DNA of 64,000 nt from Vibrio zhanjiangensis (GTDB taxonomy: Bacteria > Pseudomonadota > Gammaproteobacteria > Enterobacterales > Vibrionaceae): positions 1-64,000 of the forward strand of contig NZ_BSPW01000083.1 in NCBI RefSeq assembly GCF_030161235.1, given 5' to 3'. The position numbers and the translations under genes were made by a program. Below the pieces are notes generated by a model. The model searched no databases. It was not told the DNA's origin and was given only the letters and a program-made list of their open reading frames with translations. This document shows, in pieces, positions 32,758 to 41,696 of this stretch (positions are counted from its first letter, which is position 1; each line of letters begins with the position of its first letter).

Positions 32758-35109
32758 ATGAACTTGGAACGTTCCGAACGTATCGAGATCCCTGTACTAC
32801 CTCTAAGAGATGTAGTCGTTTACCCGCACATGGTAATTCCTTTGTTTGTTGGACGTGAAAAGTCAATCGCTTGCCTCGAAGCTGCGATGGATAACAACAA
32901 GCAAGTACTGCTGGTTGCTCAAAAAAAAGCTGAAACCGATGAACCAACTAAAGATGATTTGTTCAGTGTTGGTACAGTGGCGACTATTCTTCAGTTGCTC
33001 AAACTCCCTGATGGAACGGTTAAGGTATTGGTGGAAGGTCAGCAGCGCGCAAAAATTCATAAGTTTGCTGAAGAAGAATTCTTCACTGCAGATGCCCAAT
33101 ATCTAATGACCTCTGAGCTTGATGAGCGTGAAGAAGAAGTGATTGTTCGCAGCGCAATCAACCAATTTGAAGGCTTCATCAAACTCAATAAAAAAATCCC
33201 ACCGGAAGTACTGACATCGCTTAATGGTATTGATGAAGCGGCTCGCCTCGCTGATACTATTGCAGCCCATATGCCACTCAAACTTTCAGATAAGCAGATT
33301 GTTCTAGAAACACTCGATATTACAGAGCGTTTAGAATTTCTGATGGGGCAAATGGAATCTGAGATAGATTTGCTTCAGGTTGAAAAACGCATCCGAACAC
33401 GGGTGAAAAAGCAAATGGAAAAGTCTCAGCGCGAGTACTATCTCAACGAGCAAATGAAGGCTATCCAGAAAGAGTTAGGTGAGAGTGAGGATGGTGTTGA
33501 TGAGTTTGAGGCCCTCAAGCAAAAAATCATTGATTCAAAGATGCCTCAAGAAGCTAGAGAAAAAACCGAGCAAGAGTTGCAGAAACTTAAGATGATGTCA
33601 CCAATGTCTGCGGAAGCGACAGTAGTACGTGGATACATTGACTGGATGCTTGGTGTTCCATGGCACAAGCGCTCTAAAGTGAAAAAGAATCTGGCTAAAG
33701 CCGAAGAAGTGCTAAATGAAGACCATTACGGCTTAGAGCGCGTAAAAGAACGTATTTTAGAGTACCTCGCAGTACAGAATCGTATTAATAAGCTCAAAGG
33801 GCCTATTTTGTGCTTGGTTGGGCCTCCTGGTGTCGGTAAAACTTCTTTGGGGCGCTCTATTGCTGCAGCGACAGGCCGAAAATATACACGAATGGCATTA
33901 GGTGGAGTGCGAGATGAAGCTGAAATTCGTGGCCATCGCAGAACCTATATTGGTTCCATGCCAGGCAAACTTGTCCAGAAAATGTCTAAAGTTGGGGTGA
34001 AAAACCCACTATTTCTTTTAGATGAAATCGACAAGATGTCCTCTGATATGCGTGGAGACCCTTCATCTGCTCTGCTTGAAGTGCTTGATCCAGAACAAAA
34101 TAGTGCATTCAATGATCACTACCTTGAGGTGGATTACGACTTATCTGATGTGATGTTTGTCGCAACATCAAATTCGATGAACATTCCAGGTCCTTTGCTT
34201 GATCGTATGGAAGTCATTCGTTTGTCTGGATATACCGAGGACGAGAAACTCAATATTGCTAAGCGTCATCTAGTGGATAAGCAGATTCAGCGCAACGGTC
34301 TGAAAAACGGAGAGCTGGAGATTACGGACTCAGCCATTATTGGTATTATCCGCTATTACACTCGTGAAGCTGGCGTCCGCAATCTAGAGCGTGAAATATC
34401 GAAAATATGCCGCAAAGCAGTGAAAAATATTTTGCTTGATGTTAGTTTGAAAACCGTCACAGTGACTATGGATAACCTAAAAGATTATTTAGGGGTTCAG
34501 CGTCATGATTTTGGCAAGGCGGATGGTAGCAACCGTATTGGTCAAGTGACGGGGCTTGCTTGGACAGAAGTGGGCGGAGATTTGCTAACGATTGAAACCG
34601 AAGCTATGCCAGGTAAAGGGAAACTGACTCAAACGGGTTCTTTGGGCGATGTCATGCAGGAGTCTATACAAGCTGCGATGACCGTTGTTCGGGCTCGCGC
34701 CAATCGATTAGGTATCAATACGGACTTTTACGAGAAACGAGATATTCATGTTCATGTTCCAGAGGGTGCGACGCCTAAAGATGGGCCAAGTGCCGGTATT
34801 GCGATGTGTACTGCTTTAGTCTCAAGCTTGACTGGTAACCCTGTTAGAGCCGAAGTCGCAATGACAGGAGAGATCACCCTGAGAGGCGAGGTTTTACCTA
34901 TAGGCGGTCTTAAAGAAAAGTTACTGGCGGCCCATCGTGGTGGAATTAAGACGGTGCTTATTCCCAAGGATAATGAGCGAGATTTGGAAGAAATTCCAGA
35001 TAACGTTATCGCTGATCTCAAGATTATACCTGTGCAATGGATTGATGATGTCCTTAGAGTTGCCTTAGAAAAAGACCCGTCAGGTGTCGAAATTGCTGCT
35101 GTAAAATAG
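32758..35109 (+). CDS. lon: ATP-dependent Lon protease
   Basis: A 783-residue cytosolic AAA+ serine protease that degrades misfolded and short-lived regulatory proteins. It has an N-terminal LAN domain (about 10-205), a coiled coil, an AAA+ module with Walker A (GPPGVGKTSLGRS) and Walker B (LFLLDEIDKM), and a protease domain with the Ser-Lys dyad (Ser678 in DGPSAGIAM, Lys721 in GGLKEKLLAAHR). The ATG has an AGAAGAAGAAG ribosome site. Confidence 0.98.
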   Translation: MNLERSERIEIPVLPLRDVVVYPHMVIPLFVGREKSIACLEAAMDNNKQVLLVAQKKAETDEPTKDDLFSVGTVATILQLLKLPDGTVKVLVEGQQRAKIHKFAEEEFFTADAQYLMTSELDEREEEVIVRSAINQFEGFIKLNKKIPPEVLTSLNGIDEAARLADTIAAHMPLKLSDKQIVLETLDITERLEFLMGQMESEIDLLQVEKRIRTRVKKQMEKSQREYYLNEQMKAIQKELGESEDGVDEFEALKQKIIDSKMPQEAREKTEQELQKLKMMSPMSAEATVVRGYIDWMLGVPWHKRSKVKKNLAKAEEVLNEDHYGLERVKERILEYLAVQNRINKLKGPILCLVGPPGVGKTSLGRSIAAATGRKYTRMALGGVRDEAEIRGHRRTYIGSMPGKLVQKMSKVGVKNPLFLLDEIDKMSSDMRGDPSSALLEVLDPEQNSAFNDHYLEVDYDLSDVMFVATSNSMNIPGPLLDRMEVIRLSGYTEDEKLNIAKRHLVDKQIQRNGLKNGELEITDSAIIGIIRYYTREAGVRNLEREISKICRKAVKNILLDVSLKTVTVTMDNLKDYLGVQRHDFGKADGSNRIGQVTGLAWTEVGGDLLTIETEAMPGKGKLTQTGSLGDVMQESIQAAMTVVRARANRLGINTDFYEKRDIHVHVPEGATPKDGPSAGIAMCTALVSSLTGNPVRAEVAMTGEITLRGEVLPIGGLKEKLLAAHRGGIKTVLIPKDNERDLEEIPDNVIADLKIIPVQWIDDVLRVALEKDPSGVEIAAVK

Positions 35110-35140
35110 TGATGTGTAGCAAAAATAAATAAAAGATTAG

Positions 35141-35177
35141 GCTGATAAGCACAAAAAGGCTTGTCAGCTTTTTTTTT
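35141..35177 (+). terminator. Terminator of lon
   Basis: GCTGATAAGC pairs with GCTTGTCAGC around ACAAAAAG, followed by nine T residues. Confidence 0.9.
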
Positions 35178-35301
35178 GAGAGCTAACGTTACCCACATAG
35201 CCTCAGGCCTTGTTGGGTAAGGGTTGAGGTTAGTTTTAAATTGGAATGGAACGAAAGCTGCCTTTAAAAAATTACCATTGGTGGCGCAAAGGGGAATCAC
35301 A

Positions 35302-35574
35302 GTGAATAAAACACAATTAGTAGAAAAAATTGCACAGAACGCTGACCTTTCAAAAGCGTCAGCAGGTCGCGCTCTAGACGCATTTATCGAAGCAGTGGGC
35401 GATACACTCCAGTCAGGTGATCAAGTTGCGTTAGTTGGGTTTGGTACGTTCAGTGTACGTACTCGTGCTGCACGTACTGGTCGTAACCCTAAAACGGGTG
35501 AAGAAATTAAAATAGCAGCGGCTAAAGTCCCAGCATTTAAAGCGGGCAAGGCGCTAAAGGATTCTTGTAACTAA
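35302..35574 (+). CDS. hupB: DNA-binding protein HU-beta
   Basis: A 90-residue nucleoid protein from GTG 35302, preceded by AAAGGGGAA; the in-frame 26-codon upstream extension is not part of the family. HU signature GFGTFSVRTRAARTGRNPKT and the C-terminal AFKAGKALKD are present. It binds DNA as a dimer without strong sequence preference and bends it. Confidence 0.97.
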   Translation: MNKTQLVEKIAQNADLSKASAGRALDAFIEAVGDTLQSGDQVALVGFGTFSVRTRAARTGRNPKTGEEIKIAAAKVPAFKAGKALKDSCN

Positions 35575-35776
35575 TATTTGCCGATATACAGAAGCAGATT
35601 GTTGGTTTAAAAAAAGCCAATATAGGCAGTTCTATCGAACCTTTTTAAAATATGCGCATCATACTGATGCGCATTTCTTTTTCTGATATCATCGCGCTAT
35701 CTGATTTTTATTGTAACGTATGTCGTGACAGTTTTGATTTAACGAGAATGAACTGCACGTGGAGAGTGGTTAAATT

Positions 35777-37636
35777 ATGATGGATCGATTACGCGAGGGC
35801 GCCAATAGCATCGCGATTAAAATTATCCTTGGGATTATCATCCTATCTTTTGTATTTGCTGGTGTAAGTAGCTATATCGTAGGTGGCAGCAACAACTCTG
35901 CTGCAAAAGTAGGCAGTATGGAGATTGGTCGTGGTGAGTTTGAACAGGCTTACCAGAACGAGCGAAATCGTATGCAAGCTCAGCTTGGCGACTATTTTGC
36001 GAATTTGTTGGCAGACCCAAGCTATGTGGCATCTTTTCGTAAGTCAGTGCTGGATCGCATGGTCAATGACCTACTTTTGGAGCAACATGCTCAATCGCTA
36101 GGTTTGCGTGTCAGTGATCAGCAAGTTAGGAAAATGATTGTCGATATGCCTCAATTCCAAGTAGAGGGTAAGTTTGATCAAGACGTGTATCAAGCGACTC
36201 TACGTCGTGCAGGTTTTAGCCCAGATAGCTTTGCAGAATACTTACGTCGTGATCTAGTGAGAAATCAATTGTTAAGTGCAATTCAGAGCAGTGATTTTTC
36301 TCTGGAAGGGGAAGTCGAAGCTCAAAGTAAACTGCTGACTCAAACACGTGAGATTAAGAAAGTCACTCTTTCACTTGCAGACTTTGCTGCCAAAGCAGAA
36401 TTGTCCGAAGACGAAATTAATGATTATTACACGCAAAATTCTGACAAATATACTCGCCCAGAGCAGGTCAAACTTTCTTATATTGAGCTGTCAGCTCAGC
36501 AATTAAAAGACACGATTGAGATTTCTGATCAGCAGGCAGAAGAGTATTATCAGCAACATCTAGATAAGTATTCCTCAGAGGAACAACGCCGCGTAAGTCA
36601 CATTTTAGTTGAAGGTGATGACAAAGCTAAGGCGCAGTCAATTCTTGACAAGGTCGCTGCAGGGGCAGACTTTGCCACATTGGCAGAAGAAAACTCTGAT
36701 GATGTAGGCAGTGCTTCAGAGGGAGGCGCTTTAGGTTGGATTGAACGCGATGTGATGGACCCAGCTTTTGAAAAAGCAGCGTTTGCTTTGAAAAAGGTCG
36801 GTGATACCACAGGACTAGTAAAATCTGACTTTGGGTACCATATTATCAAACTTGATGAACTCAAAGGTTCCGTTATCAAGCCATATGAAGATGTTGCGCA
36901 AGATATTAAGCGAGAGATTCAAGACCAAAAAGCTATCGATGAATTCTATGCATTGCAAAGCAAATTGGAAAAAGTGGCCTTTGAGTATCCAGATTCTCTA
37001 GAGGATGCTGCAAAAGCGGTCAACGTCGATATCCACACCACAGACTTTGTTTCTGAATCGGATCTGCCTGAGCTATTGAATACACCTGCGATTGTCCAAG
37101 CCATTCAGAGCCCTGAAGTGAAAGAAGATGGTCTTAACTCGGAAGTGCTCGAAGTGGCTCCTGAACATGTTGTTGTTGTGCGCGTTTCAGATAGCCGTGA
37201 AGAGAAAGTGTTGCCTTTAGATGACGTTCGTGAGCAAGTGGTTGCCTCTTTATCGAAAGTGAAAGGCGAGCAAACGGCTATCGAACTGGCTGACAACCTT
37301 GTCGCCGAGCTTAAAAAAGGCAGTCAAGAATTGATGAAGAAAAACGACCTTTCTTTTGATGAATCTGAAAGTGTGGATCGTAGTTCTCCTTTGGCAGACG
37401 TTATATTTGCTATGCGGAAACCAGAAGATGGTAAGCCGGAGTTTGGTCAGGCAAAAGACTTCAATGGTGACATCATAGTCGTTGAACTGACCGGTGTGAA
37501 ATCAGAGGTCAATGAGCAGTATAACCAGCAAATTGGCACTCAATTGGTTCAAGTGAATGCCCAGCAAGACCTGTCTGGACTTATCAGTATTCTCCGTAAA
37601 ACTACGGACATCAAGTATTATGCAGTTTCCCAGTAA
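35777..37636 (+). CDS. ppiD: Periplasmic membrane-anchored folding chaperone PpiD
   Basis: A 619-residue protein has one N-terminal membrane span (about 13-35, IKIILGIIILSFVFAGVSSY), a SurA-like chaperone region, and a central parvulin-type PPIase domain (about 270-365; RRVSHILVEGDDKAKAQSIL, SEGGALGWIERDVMDPAFE, FGYHIIKLDE). It assists outer-membrane protein folding near the Sec exit. Order hupB-ppiD is conserved in the group. Confidence 0.95.
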   Translation: MMDRLREGANSIAIKIILGIIILSFVFAGVSSYIVGGSNNSAAKVGSMEIGRGEFEQAYQNERNRMQAQLGDYFANLLADPSYVASFRKSVLDRMVNDLLLEQHAQSLGLRVSDQQVRKMIVDMPQFQVEGKFDQDVYQATLRRAGFSPDSFAEYLRRDLVRNQLLSAIQSSDFSLEGEVEAQSKLLTQTREIKKVTLSLADFAAKAELSEDEINDYYTQNSDKYTRPEQVKLSYIELSAQQLKDTIEISDQQAEEYYQQHLDKYSSEEQRRVSHILVEGDDKAKAQSILDKVAAGADFATLAEENSDDVGSASEGGALGWIERDVMDPAFEKAAFALKKVGDTTGLVKSDFGYHIIKLDELKGSVIKPYEDVAQDIKREIQDQKAIDEFYALQSKLEKVAFEYPDSLEDAAKAVNVDIHTTDFVSESDLPELLNTPAIVQAIQSPEVKEDGLNSEVLEVAPEHVVVVRVSDSREEKVLPLDDVREQVVASLSKVKGEQTAIELADNLVAELKKGSQELMKKNDLSFDESESVDRSSPLADVIFAMRKPEDGKPEFGQAKDFNGDIIVVELTGVKSEVNEQYNQQIGTQLVQVNAQQDLSGLISILRKTTDIKYYAVSQ

Positions 37637-37667
37637 GTGATTGGATGAAATTGATAGTATTAATACC

Positions 37668-37698
37668 ACGGGCTGCAAGTGCAGCCCGTTTTAATTTT
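37668..37698 (+). terminator. Terminator of ppiD
   Basis: ACGGGCTGC pairs with GCAGCCCGT around AAGT, followed by TTTAATTTT. Confidence 0.85.
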
Positions 37699-37773
37699 CT
37701 TACCTATCACTCGTCCAACGTAGTATTTGTTTTATCGTATATAAGGTCGGATTCAATATGAGGAGAAGACACT

Positions 37774-38073
37774 ATGATACGACATCTTTCGACAGCAATT
37801 TTGTTGGTATTGGCTTGTCACAGTTCAATAGGGTATTCACAGACAACCCCAGTCAATGATAAATATGCACAAATAGACATAACAGTAAATATTAATACAG
37901 CGCAGGAGGAGGAATTGGCGACCCTTCTCAGTGGTATCGGACTCAAAAAAGCTCAAGAAATTGTTAGGTACCGAAATGAAAATGGACCTTTTGAAACCGC
38001 GGAGGATTTAGCTCAAGTAAAAGGGATTGGTCTCTCTTTGGTTGATAAAAACCGAAGTCGGATAAAACTTTGA
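37774..38073 (+). CDS. comEA: Periplasmic DNA-uptake protein ComEA (helix-hairpin-helix)
   Basis: A 99-residue protein with a signal peptide (1-22, SSIGYS-QT) and a single ComEA-type domain with two helix-hairpin-helix motifs (VNINTAQEEELATLLSGIGL, KAQEIVRYRNENGPF and VKGIGLSLVDKN). In vibrios ComEA binds incoming DNA in the periplasm and ratchets it inward during natural transformation. In Vibrio the comEA gene sits directly after ppiD, as here. An AGGAGAAG ribosome site supports the start. Confidence 0.9.
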   Translation: MIRHLSTAILLVLACHSSIGYSQTTPVNDKYAQIDITVNINTAQEEELATLLSGIGLKKAQEIVRYRNENGPFETAEDLAQVKGIGLSLVDKNRSRIKL

Positions 38074-38099
38074 AAAAGGGGCGCTTTGCGCTCCTTTTT
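38073..38099 (+). terminator. Terminator of comEA
   Basis: AAAAAGGGGCGC pairs with GCGCTCCTTTTT (one G-T pair) around TTT, giving a U-rich 3' side. Confidence 0.8.
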
Positions 38100-38210
38100 G
38101 TTGAATTACCTTCAATACACTCTGGTACAGTTAGGTGATAACCTCTATAATTTTACGCCAAATGATGGGCTGTATTAATGCAGTTGTTTTCAATTAATAT
38201 GGAGTAATGC

Positions 38211-38891
38211 ATGTCATCTCATACGCCGGTTGTCACTGTTGATGGACCAAGTGGTGCGGGTAAAGGTACTCTTTGTATGCTGTTGGCTAAAAGGCTTGGT
38301 TTCCAACTACTTGATTCGGGAGCTATTTACCGAGTTTTAGCATTGGCAGCAATTCATCATGGTGTCGATCTTGATTCAGAGGAGGCATTGGTTCCCTTGG
38401 CGACTCACCTAGACGTTCAGTTTATTGCTGAAGGGGAGTTAGTCAAAGTGATTCTCGAAGGTGAGGATGTCTCTGGGGAACTACGTACAGAAGAGACGGG
38501 CATGGCGGCGTCGAAAGTCGCAGCATTGCCACGTGTACGAGAAGCTTTGCTGCGTCGTCAACGATCCTTTGAAGGCGGCGCTGGTCTGATTGCTGATGGT
38601 CGAGATATGGGGACAGTCGTATTTCCACATGCAGAAGCCAAGATATTCCTAGATGCAAGCGCTGAAGAACGTGCACATCGTAGGCTTAAACAGTTGCAAG
38701 ATAAAGGTTTAAATGTTAAATTTGGCGACCTTTTGAGCGAAATACAAGAGCGTGATGAACGCGATCGTAATCGTCTGGTTGCGCCGTTGAGGCCTGCAGA
38801 AGACGCGCTCTTGCTTGATGCTACTACGATGAGTATCGACGAAGTGGTAGAAAAGGCGCTACAATATATCGAATCTAAGTTGGTAGTATAG
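38211..38891 (+). CDS. cmk: Cytidylate kinase
   Basis: A 226-residue enzyme phosphorylates CMP and dCMP using ATP. The P-loop GPSGAGKGTL (about 12-21), DSGAIYRVLA, the DGRDMGTVVFP segment and the ERDERDRNR lid are all present. It is followed about 100 bp later by rpsA, an arrangement common in gammaproteobacteria where rpsA has its own leader control. Confidence 0.97.
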   Translation: MSSHTPVVTVDGPSGAGKGTLCMLLAKRLGFQLLDSGAIYRVLALAAIHHGVDLDSEEALVPLATHLDVQFIAEGELVKVILEGEDVSGELRTEETGMAASKVAALPRVREALLRRQRSFEGGAGLIADGRDMGTVVFPHAEAKIFLDASAEERAHRRLKQLQDKGLNVKFGDLLSEIQERDERDRNRLVAPLRPAEDALLLDATTMSIDEVVEKALQYIESKLVV

Positions 38892-38994
38892 GCTGCCAAA
38901 TAAGGACGTTGATCGCATGGATGATGATCGGCGAAGTTAATAACCCCATGTGGTAGGATACCCATGGACGTTTAATGTATTGAAGATTAAATAA
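38892..38994 (+). promoter_or_regulatory. Structured rpsA leader (probable S1 autoregulatory element)
   Basis: The 103-nt gap has weak Shine-Dalgarno complementarity just before the rpsA ATG, several foldable segments (CCATG/CATGG at about 38944-38968) and four GGA triplets (AAGGAC, ATGGAT, TAGGAT, ATGGAC). The rpsA leader of E. coli is likewise a folded, SD-poor initiation region through which S1 represses its own synthesis. Assignment is by analogy. Confidence 0.55.
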
Positions 38995-40665
38995 ATGACT
39001 GAATCTTTTGCTCAACTCTTTGAAGAGTTTCTAAACGAAACCGAATTTCAACAAGGTACCATTGTTAAAGGTACTGTAGTCGCTATCGAGAACGGCTTTG
39101 TTCTTGTTGACGCAGGTCTTAAGTCTGAGTCAGCTATCCCAGCAGAACAATTCAAGAACGCAGCAGGCGAACTTGAAGTTGAAGTTGGTTCTGAAGTCGA
39201 CGTAGCGCTAGACGCTGTTGAAGATGGTTTCGGTGAAACTCAACTTTCTCGTGAGAAAGCTAAACGTCACGAAGCTTGGATTGTTCTTGAGAAGGCTTAC
39301 GAAGAAGCTGAAACTGTTATTGGTATCATTAACGGTAAAGTGAAAGGTGGCTTCACTGTTGAACTCAACGGTATTCGTGCTTTCCTTCCAGGTTCTTTAG
39401 TAGACGTACGTCCAATTCGTGATACAGCTCACCTAGAAAACAAAGAGCTAGAGTTCAAAGTTATCAAACTTGATCAGAAGCGTAACAACGTTGTTGTTTC
39501 TCGCCGTGCTGTTATCGAGTCTGAAAACAGTGTTGAGCGTGATGAGCTTCTAGAGTCTCTACAAGAAGGTGCAGAAGTTAAAGGTATCGTTAAGAACCTA
39601 ACTGACTACGGTGCATTCGTAGATCTAGGTGGCGTTGACGGTCTTCTTCATATCACAGATATGGCATGGAAGCGTGTTAAGCATCCTTCTGAGATTGTTA
39701 ATGTTGGTGATGAAATCCAAGTTAAAGTTCTTAAATTTGACCGCGATCGTACACGTGTATCTCTAGGTCTTAAGCAGCTAGGTGAAGATCCATGGGTAGC
39801 TATCGCTAAGCGTTACCCAGAAGGTCACAAACTATCTGGCCGTGTAACTAACCTTACAGATTACGGCTGCTTCGTTGAAATCGAAGAAGGTGTAGAAGGT
39901 CTAGTTCACGTTTCTGAAATGGATTGGACTAACAAGAACATTCACCCATCTAAAGTTGTCAATGTTGGCGATGAAGTTGACGTTATGGTTCTTGAGATCG
40001 ATGAAGAGCGTCGTCGTATTTCTCTAGGTCTAAAACAATGTAAAGCTAACCCATGGCAATCTTTCGCTGAAGCACAAGCTAAAGGCGATAAAGTAACTGG
40101 TAAGATCAAGTCTATTACTGACTTCGGTATCTTCATCGGTCTTGAAGGTGGCATCGATGGTCTAGTTCACCTATCTGATATCTCATGGAACGTTGCTGGT
40201 GAAGAAGCCGTTCGTGAATATAAGAAAGGTGATGAAATCTCAGCAGTTGTTTTAGCAGTAGATGCAGAGCGTGAGCGTATCTCTCTAGGCGTTAAGCAAA
40301 TGGAAAATGACCCATTCAATGCTTACGTTGCGGACAACAAGAAAGGTGTACTTGTTAACGGTACTGTGACTGCAGTAGACGCAAAGGGTGCAACTATCGA
40401 GCTTGAAGAAGGTGTAGAAGGTTACATCCGTGCTTCTGAAGCTTCTCGTGACCGTGTAGAAGACGCTTCTCTAGTTCTAAGCGTTGGCGATAGTGTTGAA
40501 GCGAAATTTACTGGTGTAGACCGTAAGAATCGCGTAATCAACCTATCTGTTAAAGCTAAAGACGAAGCTGAAGAGCAAGAAGCAATGGCAACACTAAATA
40601 ACGCTGATGAGGCTTCATTTGGTAATGCAATGGCTGATGCTTTCAAAGCAGCTAAAGGCGAATAA
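38995..40665 (+). CDS. rpsA: 30S ribosomal protein S1
   Basis: A 556-residue protein built of six OB-fold S1 repeats; the repeat signature (for example KNLTDYGAFVDLGGVDGLLH, TNLTDYGCFVEIEEGVEGLVH, KSITDFGIFIGLEGGIDGLVH, each cut here to its core) recurs about every 86 residues. The first two repeats dock on the ribosome and the rest bind mRNA. Codon use is strongly biased (GGT, CGT, GAA, CTA), as expected for an abundant protein. Confidence 0.98.
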   Translation: MTESFAQLFEEFLNETEFQQGTIVKGTVVAIENGFVLVDAGLKSESAIPAEQFKNAAGELEVEVGSEVDVALDAVEDGFGETQLSREKAKRHEAWIVLEKAYEEAETVIGIINGKVKGGFTVELNGIRAFLPGSLVDVRPIRDTAHLENKELEFKVIKLDQKRNNVVVSRRAVIESENSVERDELLESLQEGAEVKGIVKNLTDYGAFVDLGGVDGLLHITDMAWKRVKHPSEIVNVGDEIQVKVLKFDRDRTRVSLGLKQLGEDPWVAIAKRYPEGHKLSGRVTNLTDYGCFVEIEEGVEGLVHVSEMDWTNKNIHPSKVVNVGDEVDVMVLEIDEERRRISLGLKQCKANPWQSFAEAQAKGDKVTGKIKSITDFGIFIGLEGGIDGLVHLSDISWNVAGEEAVREYKKGDEISAVVLAVDAERERISLGVKQMENDPFNAYVADNKKGVLVNGTVTAVDAKGATIELEEGVEGYIRASEASRDRVEDASLVLSVGDSVEAKFTGVDRKNRVINLSVKAKDEAEEQEAMATLNNADEASFGNAMADAFKAAKGE

Positions 40666-40680
40666 TAACTCTCCTTTATA

Positions 40681-40710
40681 AAAAAGGGAGCCGAAAGGCT
40701 CCTTTTTTAT
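40681..40710 (+). terminator. Terminator of rpsA
   Basis: GGAGCC-GAAA-GGCTCC forms a GNRA-capped stem extended by A/T pairs and followed by TTTTTT. Confidence 0.92.
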
Positions 40711-40730
40711 CAATTGAACTAAAATAGTTT

Positions 40731-40835
40731 TAATACCAATCTCATCAAGTCACTCAAAAAATACGATGCTTCGCCGAGCAAAGCTTCATTTTTGTGTCTA
40801 GAATAGTTACCAAGTGTTTGTTGGAATTGGTATTA
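40731..40835. mobile_element. MITE-like element with TAATACCAAT terminal inverted repeats
   Basis: A 105-bp segment begins TAATACCAAT and ends ATTGGTATTA, a perfect 10-bp terminal inverted repeat, with no ORF inside. It lies between the rpsA terminator and ihfB. Size, termini and position match small non-autonomous repeats scattered in Vibrio genomes, but only one copy is visible here. Confidence 0.55.
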
Positions 40836-40875
40836 CTTACTATAATAAGTGATAAAATACTCTACGAGGAAAACT

Positions 40876-41157
40876 ATGACTAAGTCTGAACTGATTGAAA
40901 GGCTCTGTGCAGAGCAAACCCATCTTTCAGCTAAAGAAATTGAAGATGCTGTGAAAGACATTTTGGAACACATGGCTTCGACACTAGAAACTGGCGATAG
41001 AATTGAAATCCGTGGCTTTGGTAGTTTTTCTCTTCACTATCGTGAGCCTCGAGTGGGCCGTAATCCTAAAACTGGTGCAAAAGTGGAGCTAGATGGAAAA
41101 CATGTCCCTCACTTTAAGCCGGGTAAAGAGCTGCGAGAGCGTGTTAATATCGGCTAA
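40876..41157 (+). CDS. ihfB: Integration host factor beta subunit
   Basis: A 93-residue DNA-bending protein from ATG 40876 (TACGAGGA ribosome site); the nine-codon upstream extension is not conserved. The signatures ELIERLCAEQTHLSAKEIED and RGFGSFSLHYREPRVGRNPKTG are typical of IHF-beta. It pairs with IhfA encoded elsewhere. Confidence 0.97.
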   Translation: MTKSELIERLCAEQTHLSAKEIEDAVKDILEHMASTLETGDRIEIRGFGSFSLHYREPRVGRNPKTGAKVELDGKHVPHFKPGKELRERVNIG

Positions 41158-41175
41158 ATCCCATTCTAATTTTTG

Positions 41176-41207
41176 AAAAACGGCATACATTTGTTTGCCG
41201 TTTTTTT
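41176..41207 (+). terminator. Terminator of ihfB
   Basis: AAAAACGGCA pairs with TGCCGTTTTT around a short loop, ending in seven T residues. Confidence 0.88.
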
Positions 41208-41387
41208 ATATCAATAGCTCGCTTTAACGATTCGTTTTCTTTGTAACCTATGGTCAACAAGGGGACTTTAGGTTACTTTTTCCGAGGGATGGGGTCTTTA
41301 AAGAATGAAATTCCAAGATAGGCATGGTTTGTTTACGGGATTTACTGCATAATCGGTATCGGCAGACATTCACTCAGGTGACCTGAT

Positions 41388-41660
41388 ATGAAAATTATTA
41401 AAATTGTTATCGTGCTGGCCTTGTTTCTTATTGCTTTGGCTTTAGGTTCGCAAAATCAAGAAGTTGTTAATTTCAACTATTTATTAGCGCAAGGCGAATT
41501 TCATCTTTCCACCTTGCTGGGTGTGATATTTGTCAGTGGCTTTGTGTTGGCTTGGCTCATATTTGGTGGTCTCCATTTGCGTTCCCAGCTACAGATACGT
41601 AAGCTAAAAAAGCAGGTGAAGAAATTGTCACCTTCTGAAGAATCAACCTCAACAGGTTAA
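41388..41660 (+). CDS. lapA: Lipopolysaccharide assembly protein A
   Basis: A 90-residue inner-membrane protein with two spans (about 4-22 and 41-63) and a basic cytoplasmic tail (LRSQLQIRKLKKQVKKLS), matching LapA/DUF1049. It works with LapB in controlling LpxC turnover and LPS delivery. It is 36 bp upstream of lapB. Confidence 0.9.
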   Translation: MKIIKIVIVLALFLIALALGSQNQEVVNFNYLLAQGEFHLSTLLGVIFVSGFVLAWLIFGGLHLRSQLQIRKLKKQVKKLSPSEESTSTG

Positions 41661-41696
41661 CGCCAAATTAAGTGTTATAGGTAAGCTTTTTACTCA

